Shown here in pieces: positions 11,049 to 19,764 of a stretch of 64,000 bases of DNA. This stretch comes from Agrococcus baldri (GTDB lineage: Bacteria; Actinomycetota; Actinomycetes; Actinomycetales; Microbacteriaceae). Within the stretch, counting starts at the first letter, position 1. Every line of letters begins with the position of its first letter. The stretch is from contig FOZN01000001.1 in assembly GCA_900114805.1 (NCBI GenBank), positions 682,001-746,000 of the forward strand, in the 5' to 3' direction. Position numbers and translations under genes: made by a program. Under the pieces are notes generated by a model. It worked only from the letters and a program-made list of their open reading frames with translations. It did no database searches and was not told the DNA's origin.

Positions 11049-11876
11049 TCAGGCGTCCAGGTCGGATGCGCTGCGCCGTGCCCTGGCGCGCTCGGCCTGC
11101 TGTGCGAGCAGGTCGTCGGGCGGGTAGCCGACCGCGACCAGCGTCAGCCCGTGCGCGGGCATGAGGCCGGTGAGCGGAGAGCGGCTGCGCTCGTCGAGCA
11201 GCGCGGCCGCCTGGGCGAGCCCGAGCCTGCCCTCCCCCACCCGCACACATGCGGCCACGAGCGCGCGCACCATGGAGTGGCAGAACGCATCCGCCGTCAG
11301 TGCCGCGGTGAGCAGCGCGCCCTCCCGCTGCCACGTGAACGCGCGCAGCTCGCGGATCGTCGTCCCGCCCTCGCGCGGCTTGCAGAAGGCGGCGAAGTCG
11401 CGCAGCCCCACCAGTGCCTCCGCGGTGCGCTGCATCGCGTCGACATCGAGCGGCTGCGGCACGTGCGCGGCGGTGTGCCGCTCGAGCGGGTCGGCCGCTG
11501 CGCTCGCCATGATGCGGTAGCGGTACGAGCGCGAGACGGCCGAGAAGCGTGCGTCGAAGCCCGCGGGCGCGGGCGAGACGGCGCGCACCACGAGATCACC
11601 CCCGCGCGCGGCCAGGCGCGACAGGCGCAGCGCCAGCCGCTGCGCGGCGTCGGGGTCGCCGGGCACCAGTGCGTCGGGCACGTCGGCGTGCGCGACCTGC
11701 CCGCTCGCATGCACGCCCGCATCCGTCCTGCCCGCGACAGCCACGCGCACCGGCTCCCGCGCGATGGTCGTCAGCGCCCGCTCGAGCTCGCCCTGACAGG
11801 TGCGCAGACCCGGCTGCGCGGCCCAGCCTGCGAAGCCGCCGCCGTCGTACGCGAGGTCGAGGCGGATGCGCGGCAT
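11049..11876 (-). CDS. truA: tRNA pseudouridine(38-40) synthase
   Basis: 275 residues. It modifies U38-U40 in the anticodon stem of tRNAs. It starts MPRIRLDLAYDGGGFAGWA and carries the catalytic Asp in AVAGRTDAGVHASGQVAH, with the family motifs RSYRYRI and FCHSMVRALV. The ATG is preceded by TAGGCT at 6 nt, so the mRNA is probably leaderless. In many actinobacteria truA follows rplQ; here a GH15 gene lies between them on the other strand. Confidence 0.95.
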   Translation of the reverse strand: MPRIRLDLAYDGGGFAGWAAQPGLRTCQGELERALTTIAREPVRVAVAGRTDAGVHASGQVAHADVPDALVPGDPDAAQRLALRLSRLAARGGDLVVRAVSPAPAGFDARFSAVSRSYRYRIMASAAADPLERHTAAHVPQPLDVDAMQRTAEALVGLRDFAAFCKPREGGTTIRELRAFTWQREGALLTAALTADAFCHSMVRALVAACVRVGEGRLGLAQAAALLDERSRSPLTGLMPAHGLTLVAVGYPPDDLLAQQAERARARRSASDLDA

Positions 11877-11882
11877 GCCGTC

Positions 11883-11888
11883 AGCCTA
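11883..11888 (-). promoter_or_regulatory. -10 box of leaderless truA
   Basis: TAGGCT on the minus strand, 6 nt before the truA ATG; no Shine-Dalgarno is present. Confidence 0.65.
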
Positions 11889-11967
11889 CGTGCGCTGCAG
11901 CGCTCTGCCGGCCCACGGGATGCGCCGATCCTGAACGCGACCTGCCCCCGCCGCCGAGGCGTCCCGA

Positions 11968-11973
11968 TAGCCT
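11968..11973 (+). promoter_or_regulatory. -10 box of the leaderless GH15 gene
   Basis: TAGCCT on the plus strand, 6 nt before the ATG at 11980, the same geometry as truA on the opposite strand. Confidence 0.65.
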
Positions 11974-11979
11974 CGCGGC

Positions 11980-13908
11980 ATGCCGAACGACACCCTGGCC
12001 ATCGAGGACTACGCACTGATCGGCGACCGGACGACGGCCGCGCTCGTCGGCCGGAACGGCTCGATCGACTGGCTGTGCCTGCCGCACTTCGACTCGCCCG
12101 CGTGCTTCGCGGCGCTGCTCGGCGGCCCCGAGCACGGGCACTGGCGCATCGGGCCGAGCGCCGAGGCGGAGTCGACTCGCCGCTACCTGCCGGGAAGCCT
12201 CGTGCTCGAGACGACGCACGCGACGGCGACCGGCAGCGTCACGGTGACGGATGCGATGCCCACCGGCGACGACCGGGCCGACGTGGTGCGCATCATCGAG
12301 GGCATCGCCGGCGAGGTCGAGCTCGAGCAGGAGCTCGTCGTGCGCTTCGGCTACGGCAGCGTGCCGCCGTGGTTCCGCCGCCTGCGGGAGGACGGCACGG
12401 AGATCCTGGTCGCGATCGCCGGCCCCGACCGGCTGGTGCTGCGCGGACCGGAGCTGCCGCGCGCCGACGGCCACCGGCACCGCTCGACCTTCACGGTGCG
12501 GGAGGGCGACCGGATCGTGCTCGACCTCTGCTGGCGCCACTCGTGGCGGCCCTTCGCCGGCCCGGTGGGCGAGTCGGAGATCGTGGAGACGACGGTCGCC
12601 GAGTCGGCTGAGTGGCTGCGCGAGCTCGACTACGAGGGGCCGTACCTCGAGGCGGTGCAGACGAGCGTGCTGGTGCTGCGCTCGCTGACCGACGGGGTGA
12701 CCGGCGGCATTCTCGCCGCGCCCACGACCTCGCTGCCGGAGGCCCCCGGGGGCGAGCGCAACTGGGACTACCGCTTCACCTGGCTGCGCGACGCGTCGCT
12801 CACCGTCGACGCGATGCTCGCCGTGCGGCTCTCCGAGAAGGTCGACCTCTGGCGCAACTGGCTCCTGCGGGCGATCGCGGGCGACCCGCAGGACATGCGC
12901 ATCATGTACCGGCGCGACGGCGGCCGCGACCTCGTCGAGCGCGAGCTCCCGCACCTGCCGGGCTACGGCGGCGCCGCACCCGTGCGCATCGGCAACGGCG
13001 CGGCCGACCAGCGGCAGCACGATGTGCTCGGACAGGTCATGCTCACCCTGCAGCGGCTGCGCGAGATCGGCCTCGACGACACCCAGGACTCGTGGCGCAT
13101 GCAGCGGGCACTGCTCAACGAGCTCGCCACCCACTGGGAAGAGCCCGACCAGGGGCTGTGGGAGATGCGCGGCGAGCCGCATTTCTTCACCCACTCGCGG
13201 GCGATGATGTGGGCTGCCTTCGACTGCGGCGTCCGGGCCATCGAGGAGGACGGCTGCGAGGGCGACCCGACCGGCTGGATCGCGCTGCGGGATGCGCTGC
13301 GCGAGGAGGTGCTGACGCGCGGCTTCGACGAGTCCACCGGCTCGTTCCGCCAGCACTACGGCACCAGTGAGGTCGACGCCTCGCTGCTGCAGCTGCCGAC
13401 GATCGGCATCGTCGAGGCGACCGATCCGCGCTTCCTCGGCACGATCGCGCGCATCGAGCAGGATCTGCTCGTCGAGGGCGTCCCGCTGCGATATCGCACC
13501 ACCGGCGTCGACGGCCTCGAGGGCCACGAGTTCCCGTTCGTGCTGTGCGGCTTCTGGCTCGTAACCGCCTACGCGCAGGCGGGCAGGGTCGACGACGCGG
13601 AGCGGCTGATGGAGCAGCTGGTGTCGATGCGGAACGACGTCGGGCTGCTGGCCGAGGAGATCGACCCCGCGACCGGTCGCCACTGGGGCAACTTCCCACA
13701 GGCGTTCTCGCACCTCGGCCTCGTGCTGGCGGCGACGGAGATCGCGAAGGCCGAGCGGCAGCAGGCCGGTGCCGCGCAGGCCGAGTCGGCTGAGGCGGAG
13801 CAGAAGGAGGCCGAGCGCGAGCAGGCCCACGGCTCGCTCAGCGAGCCGGGCGAGCCGGATCCCGCGGTCTCGCCGCAGCCTCAGGACGAGGCGACGCCGG
13901 AGCGCTGA
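11980..13908 (+). CDS. Glycoside hydrolase family 15 protein (glucoamylase/trehalase-like)
   Basis: 642 residues. An N-terminal beta-rich domain starts IEDYALIGDRTTAALVGRNG and contains SIDWLCLPHFDSPACFAALL; the alpha/alpha-barrel catalytic domain begins near residue 260 with NWDYRFTWLRDASLTVDAML, the hallmark of bacterial GH15 proteins. Members hydrolyse alpha-glucosides; mycobacterial relatives are trehalases, so trehalose or maltooligosaccharides are plausible substrates. There is no signal peptide, so it is cytoplasmic. The last ~45 residues are a charged Gln/Glu/Ala tail not needed for the fold. It stands alone between truA and rplQ. Confidence 0.9.
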   Translation: MPNDTLAIEDYALIGDRTTAALVGRNGSIDWLCLPHFDSPACFAALLGGPEHGHWRIGPSAEAESTRRYLPGSLVLETTHATATGSVTVTDAMPTGDDRADVVRIIEGIAGEVELEQELVVRFGYGSVPPWFRRLREDGTEILVAIAGPDRLVLRGPELPRADGHRHRSTFTVREGDRIVLDLCWRHSWRPFAGPVGESEIVETTVAESAEWLRELDYEGPYLEAVQTSVLVLRSLTDGVTGGILAAPTTSLPEAPGGERNWDYRFTWLRDASLTVDAMLAVRLSEKVDLWRNWLLRAIAGDPQDMRIMYRRDGGRDLVERELPHLPGYGGAAPVRIGNGAADQRQHDVLGQVMLTLQRLREIGLDDTQDSWRMQRALLNELATHWEEPDQGLWEMRGEPHFFTHSRAMMWAAFDCGVRAIEEDGCEGDPTGWIALRDALREEVLTRGFDESTGSFRQHYGTSEVDASLLQLPTIGIVEATDPRFLGTIARIEQDLLVEGVPLRYRTTGVDGLEGHEFPFVLCGFWLVTAYAQAGRVDDAERLMEQLVSMRNDVGLLAEEIDPATGRHWGNFPQAFSHLGLVLAATEIAKAERQQAGAAQAESAEAEQKEAEREQAHGSLSEPGEPDPAVSPQPQDEATPER

Positions 13909-13915
13909 CGCAGAA

Positions 13916-13944
13916 GAGGGGCACCGCGTGCTGCGATGCCCCTC
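13916..13944. terminator. Bidirectional terminator between GH15 gene and rplQ
   Basis: GAGGGGCA (13916-13923) pairs with TGCCCCTC (13937-13944), an 8-bp stem between convergent stops at 13908 and 13961. Confidence 0.7.
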
Positions 13945-13960
13945 CCCGTGCGTGCTGCGA

Positions 13961-14617
13961 CTACTTGCCGTCGCGCTGCGTGTTCTCCTTCGACGCGGCA
14001 CCGGTCGCGGCGTCCTGCGCCACGTCCTGCGCCTCGGCGGCCTCGGCGTCCGCAGCCTCGGCGGCGGCCTCGTCAGCCTCGACCTGAGCGTCCTGCGCGG
14101 GCGACTCGTCGGTCGCCTCCGCGGCCTCGGTGGTCTCCTCGGCCTCGGCCTCGGCGTCAGCGGCCTTGGCCTCTGCAGCCTTCGCCTCCGAGGCCTCCTG
14201 GTCGGCGGCGGCCGACTTGGCGGCAGCGGACGCCTTCGACTTCGAGGCCTTCTTCTGCACCGGCTCGAGCACGAGCTCGATCTGCGCCATCGGGGCGTTG
14301 TCGCCCTTGCGGAAGCCGAGCTTCGTGATGCGGGTGTAGCCGCCCTCGCGCTCAGCGACCAGCGGAGCGATCTCGGTGAAGAGCTCGTGCACGACGCCCT
14401 TGTCACCGATGACGCCGAGCACACGACGACGCGCGTGCAGGTCGCCGCGCTTGGCGAACGTGATCAGGCGCTCAGCGACGGGGCGGAGGCGCTTGGCCTT
14501 CGTCTCGGTCGTCTTGATCGACTTGTGCGTGAACAGCGCGGCCGCGAGGTTCGCCAGCAGCAGGCGCTCGTGGGCGGGGCCGCCTCCGAGGCGGGGTCCC
14601 TTCGTGGGCTTGAGCAT
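13961..14617 (-). CDS. rplQ: Ribosomal protein L17 with long acidic/Ala-rich tail
   Basis: 218 residues where about 120 are usual. The core (1 to ~118) begins [20 protein letters not shown] and ends with [14 protein letters not shown]. The remaining ~100 residues are Ala, Glu, Asp, Lys and Gln in low-complexity runs, certainly disordered. Extended L17 tails occur in several actinobacteria. Last gene of the alpha operon, 36 bp after rpoA. Confidence 0.96.
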   Translation of the reverse strand: MLKPTKGPRLGGGPAHERLLLANLAAALFTHKSIKTTETKAKRLRPVAERLITFAKRGDLHARRRVLGVIGDKGVVHELFTEIAPLVAEREGGYTRITKLGFRKGDNAPMAQIELVLEPVQKKASKSKASAAAKSAAADQEASEAKAAEAKAADAEAEAEETTEAAEATDESPAQDAQVEADEAAAEAADAEAAEAQDVAQDAATGAASKENTQRDGK

Positions 14618-14653
14618 GATTCGTATCCCTCTAGTTGTTCAGTCGGCCCGCGT

Positions 14654-15643
14654 TCAGCGAGCGTCCTCGTCGTAACCGCTGTAGAAGTGGGCGCCGTCGA
14701 AGCCGGGCACCGCGTCCTTGAGCGAGAGGCCCAGCTCGACGAGCTTGTCCTTCACCTCGTCGACCGACTTCTGGCCGAAGTTGCGGATGTTCATCAGCTG
14801 CGTCTCGCTCAGTGCCACGAGCTCGGACACCGTGTTGATGCCCTCGCGCTTGAGGCAGTTGTACGAGCGGACCGACAGGTCGAGCTCCTCGATCGGCGTG
14901 GCGAGCTCGCCCGAGCCGATGGCCTCGGCGGGTGCCTGCCCGATCTCGATGCCCTCTGCTTCCGCGTTCAGGTCGCGCGTCAGGCCGAACAGCTCGACGA
15001 GCGTGCGGCCGGCCGACGCGATGGCGTCGCGCGGCGAGATCGCCGGCTTCGACTCCACGTCGACGACGAGCGAGTCGAAGTCGGTGCGCTCACCGGCACG
15101 GGTCGCCTCGACGCGGTAGGTGACCTTGAGCACGGGCGAGTAGATCGAGTCGATCGGGATGACCCCGGCCTCAGCGAACTCGTCGCGGTTCTGCGCGGCC
15201 GAGACGTAGCCGCGGCCACGCTCGATCGTCAGCTCGAGCTGCAGTTTCGCCGAGTCGTTCAGCGTCGCGAGCACCAGCTCGGGGTTGTGGATCTCGACGC
15301 CGGCGGGCGCCGTGATGTCAGCCGCGGTCACCGTGCCCGCGCCCTGGCGCGAGAGGTAGGCGACGACGGGCTCGTCGTGCTCGGAGGAGACGACGAGGCG
15401 CTTGATGTTGAGGATCATCTCGGTGACGTCCTCCTTCACCCCCGCGATCGTCGAGAACTCGTGGAGCACGCCGTCCAGGCGGATGCTGGTGACAGCAGCG
15501 CCGGGGATCGACGAGAGGAGGGTGCGGCGGAGTGAGTTGCCGAGGGTGTAGCCGAAGCCAGGCTCGAGCGGCTCGATCGTGAACCGCGAGCGGTGCTCGG
15601 AGACGGTCTCCTCGGTGACAGTGGGGCGCTGGGCGATCAGCAC
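14654..15643 (-). CDS. rpoA: RNA polymerase alpha subunit
   Basis: 329 residues. The N-terminal dimerisation domain (1 to ~235) contains [20 protein letters not shown]; after a short linker the C-terminal domain (from ~250) has [17 protein letters not shown] and [16 protein letters not shown], which contact UP-element DNA and activators. The start is GTG, with AAAGGAA about 8 nt upstream. Two perfect hairpins separate it from rpsK, so its expression may be set apart from the ribosomal genes. Confidence 0.98.
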   Translation of the reverse strand: MLIAQRPTVTEETVSEHRSRFTIEPLEPGFGYTLGNSLRRTLLSSIPGAAVTSIRLDGVLHEFSTIAGVKEDVTEMILNIKRLVVSSEHDEPVVAYLSRQGAGTVTAADITAPAGVEIHNPELVLATLNDSAKLQLELTIERGRGYVSAAQNRDEFAEAGVIPIDSIYSPVLKVTYRVEATRAGERTDFDSLVVDVESKPAISPRDAIASAGRTLVELFGLTRDLNAEAEGIEIGQAPAEAIGSGELATPIEELDLSVRSYNCLKREGINTVSELVALSETQLMNIRNFGQKSVDEVKDKLVELGLSLKDAVPGFDGAHFYSGYDEDAR

Positions 15644-15661
15644 GTGTCGGTTCCTTTCGGT

Positions 15662-15685
15662 CGCGAGTCCGCTATATGACTCGCG
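15662..15685 (-). other. Hairpin in the rpoA leader
   Basis: CGCGAGTC (15662-15669) pairs with GACTCGCG (15678-15685) over an 8-nt AT-rich loop, 18 nt upstream of the rpoA start. Confidence 0.6.
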
Positions 15686-15704
15686 TGTTCAGTGACGGCG
15701 GATG

Positions 15705-15733
15705 GCCGGGCAGGCAGAAGGTGCCTGCCCGGC
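15705..15733 (-). terminator. Hairpin after rpsK (partial terminator or attenuator)
   Basis: GCCGGGCAGGC (15705-15715) pairs with GCCTGCCCGGC (15723-15733), an 11-bp perfect stem 9 nt after the rpsK stop. There is no T-tract, so it is more likely a processing or attenuation element than a full stop. Confidence 0.55.
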
Positions 15734-15742
15734 TGGAGCGAC

Positions 15743-16141
15743 TTAGTTGCGGCGGGGCTTCGGCGGGCGAACGCCGTTGTGCGCCTGCGGCGTCACGTCG
15801 TGGATCGCACCGATCTCGAGGCCGGCGGCCTGGAGCGAGCGGATCGCCGTCTCGCGGCCCGAACCGGCGCCCTTGACGAACACGTCCACCTTCTTCATGC
15901 CGTGGTCCTGCGCCTGGCGCGCGGCCGACTCAGCGGCGAGCTGTGCGGCGTACGGGGTCGACTTGCGCGAGCCCTTCATGCCGACGCCGCCACCGGAGAC
16001 CTGCGAGACGACGGCCCCGGTGGTGTCGGTGATGGAGACGATCGTGTTGTTGAACGTCGACTTGATGTGGGCGTGGCCCGCTGCGATGTTCTTCTTGTCC
16101 TTCTTGCGCGGCTTGCGGACCGCGGACTTGGGAGCTGCCAT
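15743..16141 (-). CDS. rpsK: Ribosomal protein S11
   Basis: 132 residues, full length. The typical core [36 protein letters not shown] and the basic C-terminus [11 protein letters not shown] are present. It follows rpsM by 21 bp in the alpha operon. Confidence 0.98.
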   Translation of the reverse strand: MAAPKSAVRKPRKKDKKNIAAGHAHIKSTFNNTIVSITDTTGAVVSQVSGGGVGMKGSRKSTPYAAQLAAESAARQAQDHGMKKVDVFVKGAGSGRETAIRSLQAAGLEIGAIHDVTPQAHNGVRPPKPRRN

Positions 16142-16162
16142 GTTCTTCTACCTCCACGCGGC

Positions 16163-16540
16163 CTAGCGGCCGGCCTTCTTCTTGCCGGCGACCGTCTGCT
16201 TGCGGCCCTTGCGGGTGCGCGCGTTCGTCTTGGTGCGCTGACCGTGCACGGGGAGACCGCGACGGTGGCGGATGCCCTGGTACGAGCCGATCTCGACCTT
16301 GCGACGGATGTCGGCGGTCACCTCGCGGCGGAGGTCACCCTCAACCTTGAACGCAGCCTCGATGTGCTCGCGGAGCGCGAGCAGCTGCTCGTCGGTGAGG
16401 TCCTTCACGCGGATGTTGCGGTCGATGCCGGTGGCTTCGAGCGTCTGGATCGACCGGGTGCGGCCGACGCCGAAGATGTACGTCAGTGCGATCTCCACGC
16501 GCTTCTCGCGCGGGATGTCGACACCTGCGATGCGTGCCAT
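16163..16540 (-). CDS. rpsM: Ribosomal protein S13
   Basis: 125 residues. It starts [20 protein letters not shown] and has [18 protein letters not shown] and the lysine-rich tail that touches tRNA. The ATG at 16540 is supported by CTAGGAGA upstream; the frame is open to 16603 but the family starts here. Confidence 0.98.
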   Translation of the reverse strand: MARIAGVDIPREKRVEIALTYIFGVGRTRSIQTLEATGIDRNIRVKDLTDEQLLALREHIEAAFKVEGDLRREVTADIRRKVEIGSYQGIRHRRGLPVHGQRTKTNARTRKGRKQTVAGKKKAGR

Positions 16541-16662
16541 CGTGTGTCTCCTAGGGAGTGGTGAGAGGTATGGAGCAGCGGAGGTGCCTGGGCCTCTCCC
16601 CAAGGTGTCGCCATCGTGAGAGGGCTCTTACCGCTGCTGGGTGCTGTTGTGCAGTTGTGCGC

Positions 16663-16680
16663 CGCGCTCCGAGGAGCGCG
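16663..16680 (-). other. Hairpin between rpmJ and rpsM
   Basis: CGCGCTCC pairs with GGAGCGCG around a 2-base centre, 12 nt after the rpmJ stop, in a 151-nt gap; nothing else coding is seen in this gap. Confidence 0.45.
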
Positions 16681-16691
16681 AGCGCCGGGGC

Positions 16692-16805
16692 TCAGCCCTG
16701 GCGCTGCTTGTGGCGGGGGTTGTCGCAGATGACCATCACGCGACCGTGCCGGCGGATCACCTTGCACTTGTCGCAGATCTTCTTGACGCTGGGGTAGACC
16801 TTCAT
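16692..16805 (-). CDS. rpmJ: Ribosomal protein L36 (zinc-binding form)
   Basis: 37 residues, a very short gene. The sequence starts [19 protein letters not shown], and Cys11, Cys14, Cys27 and His32 form the zinc site of the C+ type. It sits between infA and rpsM, the usual order. Confidence 0.96.
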   Translation of the reverse strand: MKVYPSVKKICDKCKVIRRHGRVMVICDNPRHKQRQG

Positions 16806-16869
16806 GTTTGCTTCCTCGCTGGCCTCGTGCTCGCGCGGGTGCGCGGGCCGTTCCTTTCCAGCAGCCTGA

Positions 16870-17091
16870 TTACTTGTAGCGGTAGACGATGCGGCCGCGG
16901 GTGAGGTCGTAGGGGCTGAGCTCCACGATCACTCGGTCCTCCTGGAGGATGCGGATGTAGTTCTGCCGCATCTTTCCGGAGATGTGTGCGAGCACGATGT
17001 GGCCGTTCGAGAGCTCGACGCGGAACATCGCGTTCGGGAGTGCCTCGACGACCGTTCCTTCGATCTCGATGACGCCGTCTTTTTTGGCCAT
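16870..17091 (-). CDS. infA: Translation initiation factor IF-1
   Basis: 73 residues, a single OB fold: [20 protein letters not shown], then [13 protein letters not shown] and the C-terminal [12 protein letters not shown]. It binds the ribosomal A site at initiation. The ATG at 17091 is the family start. First gene of the alpha-operon block here, with its own promoter. Confidence 0.98.
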   Translation of the reverse strand: MAKKDGVIEIEGTVVEALPNAMFRVELSNGHIVLAHISGKMRQNYIRILQEDRVIVELSPYDLTRGRIVYRYK

Positions 17092-17165
17092 AGCCTTCTT
17101 CTGCAAGTTTCTGGTTGCCGGTCATGCGAGTGACGCGCGCAGAGGGCGCGCGACACCAACGGTCA

Positions 17166-17195
17166 ACTCTACGCGGAAGGTGAGTGAACTTGCAA
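17166..17195 (-). promoter_or_regulatory. Promoter of infA-rpmJ-rpsM-rpsK-rpoA-rplQ
   Basis: On the minus strand TTGCAA (complement of 17190-17195) and TAGAGT (complement of 17166-17171) are 18 nt apart. The box overlaps the 3' end of the preceding DUF3419-like gene. The predicted start near 17159 gives a leader of about 68 nt. Confidence 0.7.
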
Positions 17196-18119
17196 GCCGG
17201 GCGTGTCGGGGCGCTCAGCGACGTCGGACCGGTGCACCACGATGCTGCCCCACAGCATCGCACGATCTCGCCGCGCACGCTTGGCGGCGTCGTCGTCCAT
17301 GGTGGTGGCGAACGAGCGCGCGATGATCGGGCCGCCCGGGACGACCGCCCGCACCGCCGCCTTGCGAAGGTCGCGCACCCATCGCTCGTCGGCCCCGTCG
17401 ATCACGTTCGACAGCGTGATGGCGTCGTAGGTGCCGGGCTCGACGCGCTCGAGATGGTCGAGCAGCGGCGCATCGACCCAGCCGATCGCATCGGCGTCGA
17501 CGCGCGGCAGCCGATGGCCCGGCAGCTCCTCCCCCAGCAGCAGCCGCCAGGCGTAGGGGTTGTCGCGCGGGGCATGCTTGCGCAGCGCACGCGCGATACG
17601 GCCGCGGATCGCCTCATCGAAGTGGGGCGGGATGGGCGTCGAGAAGTCGCGCAGGACCAGCGCGGACAGCGCGCCGGCCGGCCCGAGCATCGTCTTCAGG
17701 ATGGATGCCAGGGTGCGGTTGTCGAGCCGGTCCTTCCAGGCCTGCGACGCCCTGATCGGATCGTTCTCCTGCAGGAACTGCCGCACGCGACGGCGGCTCC
17801 AGGCGGGGCTCGCCGCGCGGATCATGCCGCGGCCCAGATCGAACAGGCGCTCCGCGGCGCCGGGCTCGAACGCTCCGCCTGCCACGCGTCGGCGCGCGTA
17901 CTCCAGCTGGTTCCGGTTCGAGCCGATCACGGTGACGCGATGGCCCGCGTCGGCGAGCACGGCGATCATCTCGCCGGCGCCGCCGGAGACCAGCACACGG
18001 CTGGCGGGGGCGAGCTCCTCGAGCTCGATGCCGGGGTCGGACCAGTCCCAGCCGTGCAGCAGCCGCTGCCGCGGGTTGGCGCTCGAGCGGCCGCGCCGGC
18101 GCGTGCCGCGCATCAGCAT
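17169..18119 (-). CDS. Putative SAM-dependent enzyme, DUF3419/BtaA-like
   Basis: 316 residues. A Rossmann-like SAM-binding segment is suggested by RVLVSGGAGEMIAVLADAGH followed by RVTVIGSNRNQLEYARRRV (about residues 40-80). A later ITLSNVIDGADERWVRDL and VVPGGPIIARSF match the strand/helix pattern of DUF3419 proteins, whose best-known member BtaA makes betaine lipids by 3-amino-3-carboxypropyl transfer. No BtaB-like methyltransferase is next to it, so betaine lipid synthesis is not implied. The ATG at 18119 has GAGGCGG upstream. Between mtlD and infA, same strand, a non-conserved insertion in the ribosomal region. Confidence 0.45.
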   Translation of the reverse strand: MLMRGTRRRGRSSANPRQRLLHGWDWSDPGIELEELAPASRVLVSGGAGEMIAVLADAGHRVTVIGSNRNQLEYARRRVAGGAFEPGAAERLFDLGRGMIRAASPAWSRRRVRQFLQENDPIRASQAWKDRLDNRTLASILKTMLGPAGALSALVLRDFSTPIPPHFDEAIRGRIARALRKHAPRDNPYAWRLLLGEELPGHRLPRVDADAIGWVDAPLLDHLERVEPGTYDAITLSNVIDGADERWVRDLRKAAVRAVVPGGPIIARSFATTMDDDAAKRARRDRAMLWGSIVVHRSDVAERPDTPGLQVHSPSA

Positions 18120-18198
18120 CGCGTCCGCCTCATGCGCGCGCCTGCCTCATCCCCATGGCTCCGATCCTGCCGCATCTCGGCTGGGAGCGCTGCGGGCC

Positions 18199-19329
18199 TC
18201 AGCTCCGCGCTGCCGCCACGCGTTCCGCGAGCGTCTCGGCGAGCGGGCCCGTCTCGATGCCGCTCACGTGCGCGACGAAGTCCGCCGGCTCCAGTTCGTG
18301 CAGCAGCCGCTGCAGCTCGACCGCCTGCTCGTCGCCCTCCGCGTCGAAGCGCAGCGCGGCGGCGTACGCGGCGACCAGGCCATCGGCGCGCTCGCCGCGC
18401 TCCACCAGCTCGACGGCCGGCTGCACGAAGCGCTCGTGACGCGAGAGCTTGCGCAGCGGCTGGCGCCCGATGCGCTCGCAGGTGTCTGGCAGCGCCGGGT
18501 TCTCGAAGCGCTCGATCGCGCGCGCGACATACGCGGCGTGCTCGTCGGCGTCGAACCCGAACTTCGCCAGCAGCAGCCTCGAGGTGTCGGCGAGCGCCGC
18601 CTCGACGGCGGCGCGGATGGCCCGGTCCTCGAGCGCCTCCGCGATCGTCGCGATGCCGGCGTTCCACCCGGCGTAGGCGGTGGTCGCGTGCCCGGTGTTG
18701 ACCGTGAACAGCTTGCGCTCGATGAACGGCGCGAGATCGTCGACGAAGTGCGCATCCGGAATGGCCGGCTGGGCTGCGCCCGAGCCGGCGAACGGCGAGC
18801 GGTCGATCGACCACTCGAAGAAGTCCTCCACCACCACGTCGAGACCGGCGGGATCCTGCGGCGGGATGATGCGGTCGACCGCGGTGTTGGCGAACACGGC
18901 CTTCGCCGCGAGCTCCTCGGCGCCCTCGAGCACGTGCTCGCGCAGGGTGTCGCTCGCGCCGATCGCGTTCTCGCACGCCATCACCACCAGCGGATCGCCC
19001 GAGCGCAGCGCGAGCCCCTCGCGGATCACGGGGGCGATGAACCGCATGACCGTCGGGCCCACCGCGCACGTGACGACATCCGCATCCGCCACCGCCTGCG
19101 CCGCGCCGGTCGGGTCAGCCTTCGAGTCGATGCCGGTGAAGCCGGTGACCGTGTGCACGACCGCGTCGGGCCCGACCTCGCGCACCTGGTACGCATCCGC
19201 CGTCTGCAGCATGCCGATCAGCTCGGGGTTGACGTCGACGAACGTCACCTCGTAGCCGGCTCGGTGCAGGAGCAGCCCGACGAAGCCGCGGCCGATGTTG
19301 CCCGCGCCGAAGTGGACGGCGCGCATCAC
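18199..19329 (-). CDS. mtlD: Mannitol-1-phosphate 5-dehydrogenase
   Basis: 376 residues, normal for MtlD, which oxidises mannitol-1-phosphate to fructose-6-phosphate with NAD+. An N-terminal Rossmann motif [14 protein letters not shown], the substrate segment [17 protein letters not shown] and a C-terminal helical domain are present. Its start overlaps the mtlF stop by 4 bp (ATGA). Last gene of the mannitol PTS operon. Confidence 0.95.
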   Translation of the reverse strand: MMRAVHFGAGNIGRGFVGLLLHRAGYEVTFVDVNPELIGMLQTADAYQVREVGPDAVVHTVTGFTGIDSKADPTGAAQAVADADVVTCAVGPTVMRFIAPVIREGLALRSGDPLVVMACENAIGASDTLREHVLEGAEELAAKAVFANTAVDRIIPPQDPAGLDVVVEDFFEWSIDRSPFAGSGAAQPAIPDAHFVDDLAPFIERKLFTVNTGHATTAYAGWNAGIATIAEALEDRAIRAAVEAALADTSRLLLAKFGFDADEHAAYVARAIERFENPALPDTCERIGRQPLRKLSRHERFVQPAVELVERGERADGLVAAYAAALRFDAEGDEQAVELQRLLHELEPADFVAHVSGIETGPLAETLAERVAAARS

Positions 19330-19757
19330 TCGTTGACGTCGCCGAGCAGCTCGAGGATGGCCGCGGCATCCGGCGCCGCCTCGAGCTTCGCCACCTCGTC
19401 CTCGTCGGCGAACACGATGGCGATCTTCGACAGGATCTCGAGGTGCCCGCCATCCTTGCCGGCGATGCCGATGACGAACTTCACCGGATTGCCGTCCCAG
19501 TCGATCGGGGTGTCGTGGCGGGCCACCGACAGCCCGGAGTCGAGGATCGACTCCTTCGACTCGTTCGTGCCGTGCGGGATGGCCAGCAGGTTGCCCATGT
19601 AGGTCGACACGCTCGTCTCGCGCTCGCGCATGGCGTCGGCGTAGTCGGGCGTCACCGCACCCGCGGCGACCAGGATGTCGGCCGCCTCCTGGATCGCCTC
19701 ATCCTTCGAGGTGGCCGTCGGTGTCGTGGTGATCTGCTCGAGGGAGAGAACGGGCAT
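19326..19757 (-). CDS. mtlF: Mannitol PTS enzyme IIA
   Basis: 143 residues. The phosphorylated His is in [10 protein letters not shown] (about H62). It receives phosphate from HPr and passes it to the IIB domain of MtlA. It lies 7 bp after mtlA and overlaps mtlD by 4 bp, so the set is tightly coupled. Confidence 0.94.
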   Translation of the reverse strand: MPVLSLEQITTTPTATSKDEAIQEAADILVAAGAVTPDYADAMRERETSVSTYMGNLLAIPHGTNESKESILDSGLSVARHDTPIDWDGNPVKFVIGIAGKDGGHLEILSKIAIVFADEDEVAKLEAAPDAAAILELLGDVNE

Positions 19758-19764
19758 GATGCTC

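Noticed and set aside
16245-16262. GGGGAGACC-like copy of the operator half-site in rpsM, and a similar one in rplF near 26724
   Set aside because: Inside conserved ribosomal coding sequence, no palindrome and no adjacent promoter boxes.
17092-17168. Search for tRNA or small RNA genes in this and the other intergenic gaps
   Set aside because: No cloverleaf, T-loop (GTTCGAATC-like) or CCA end was seen; the gaps are short and hold promoters or hairpins.
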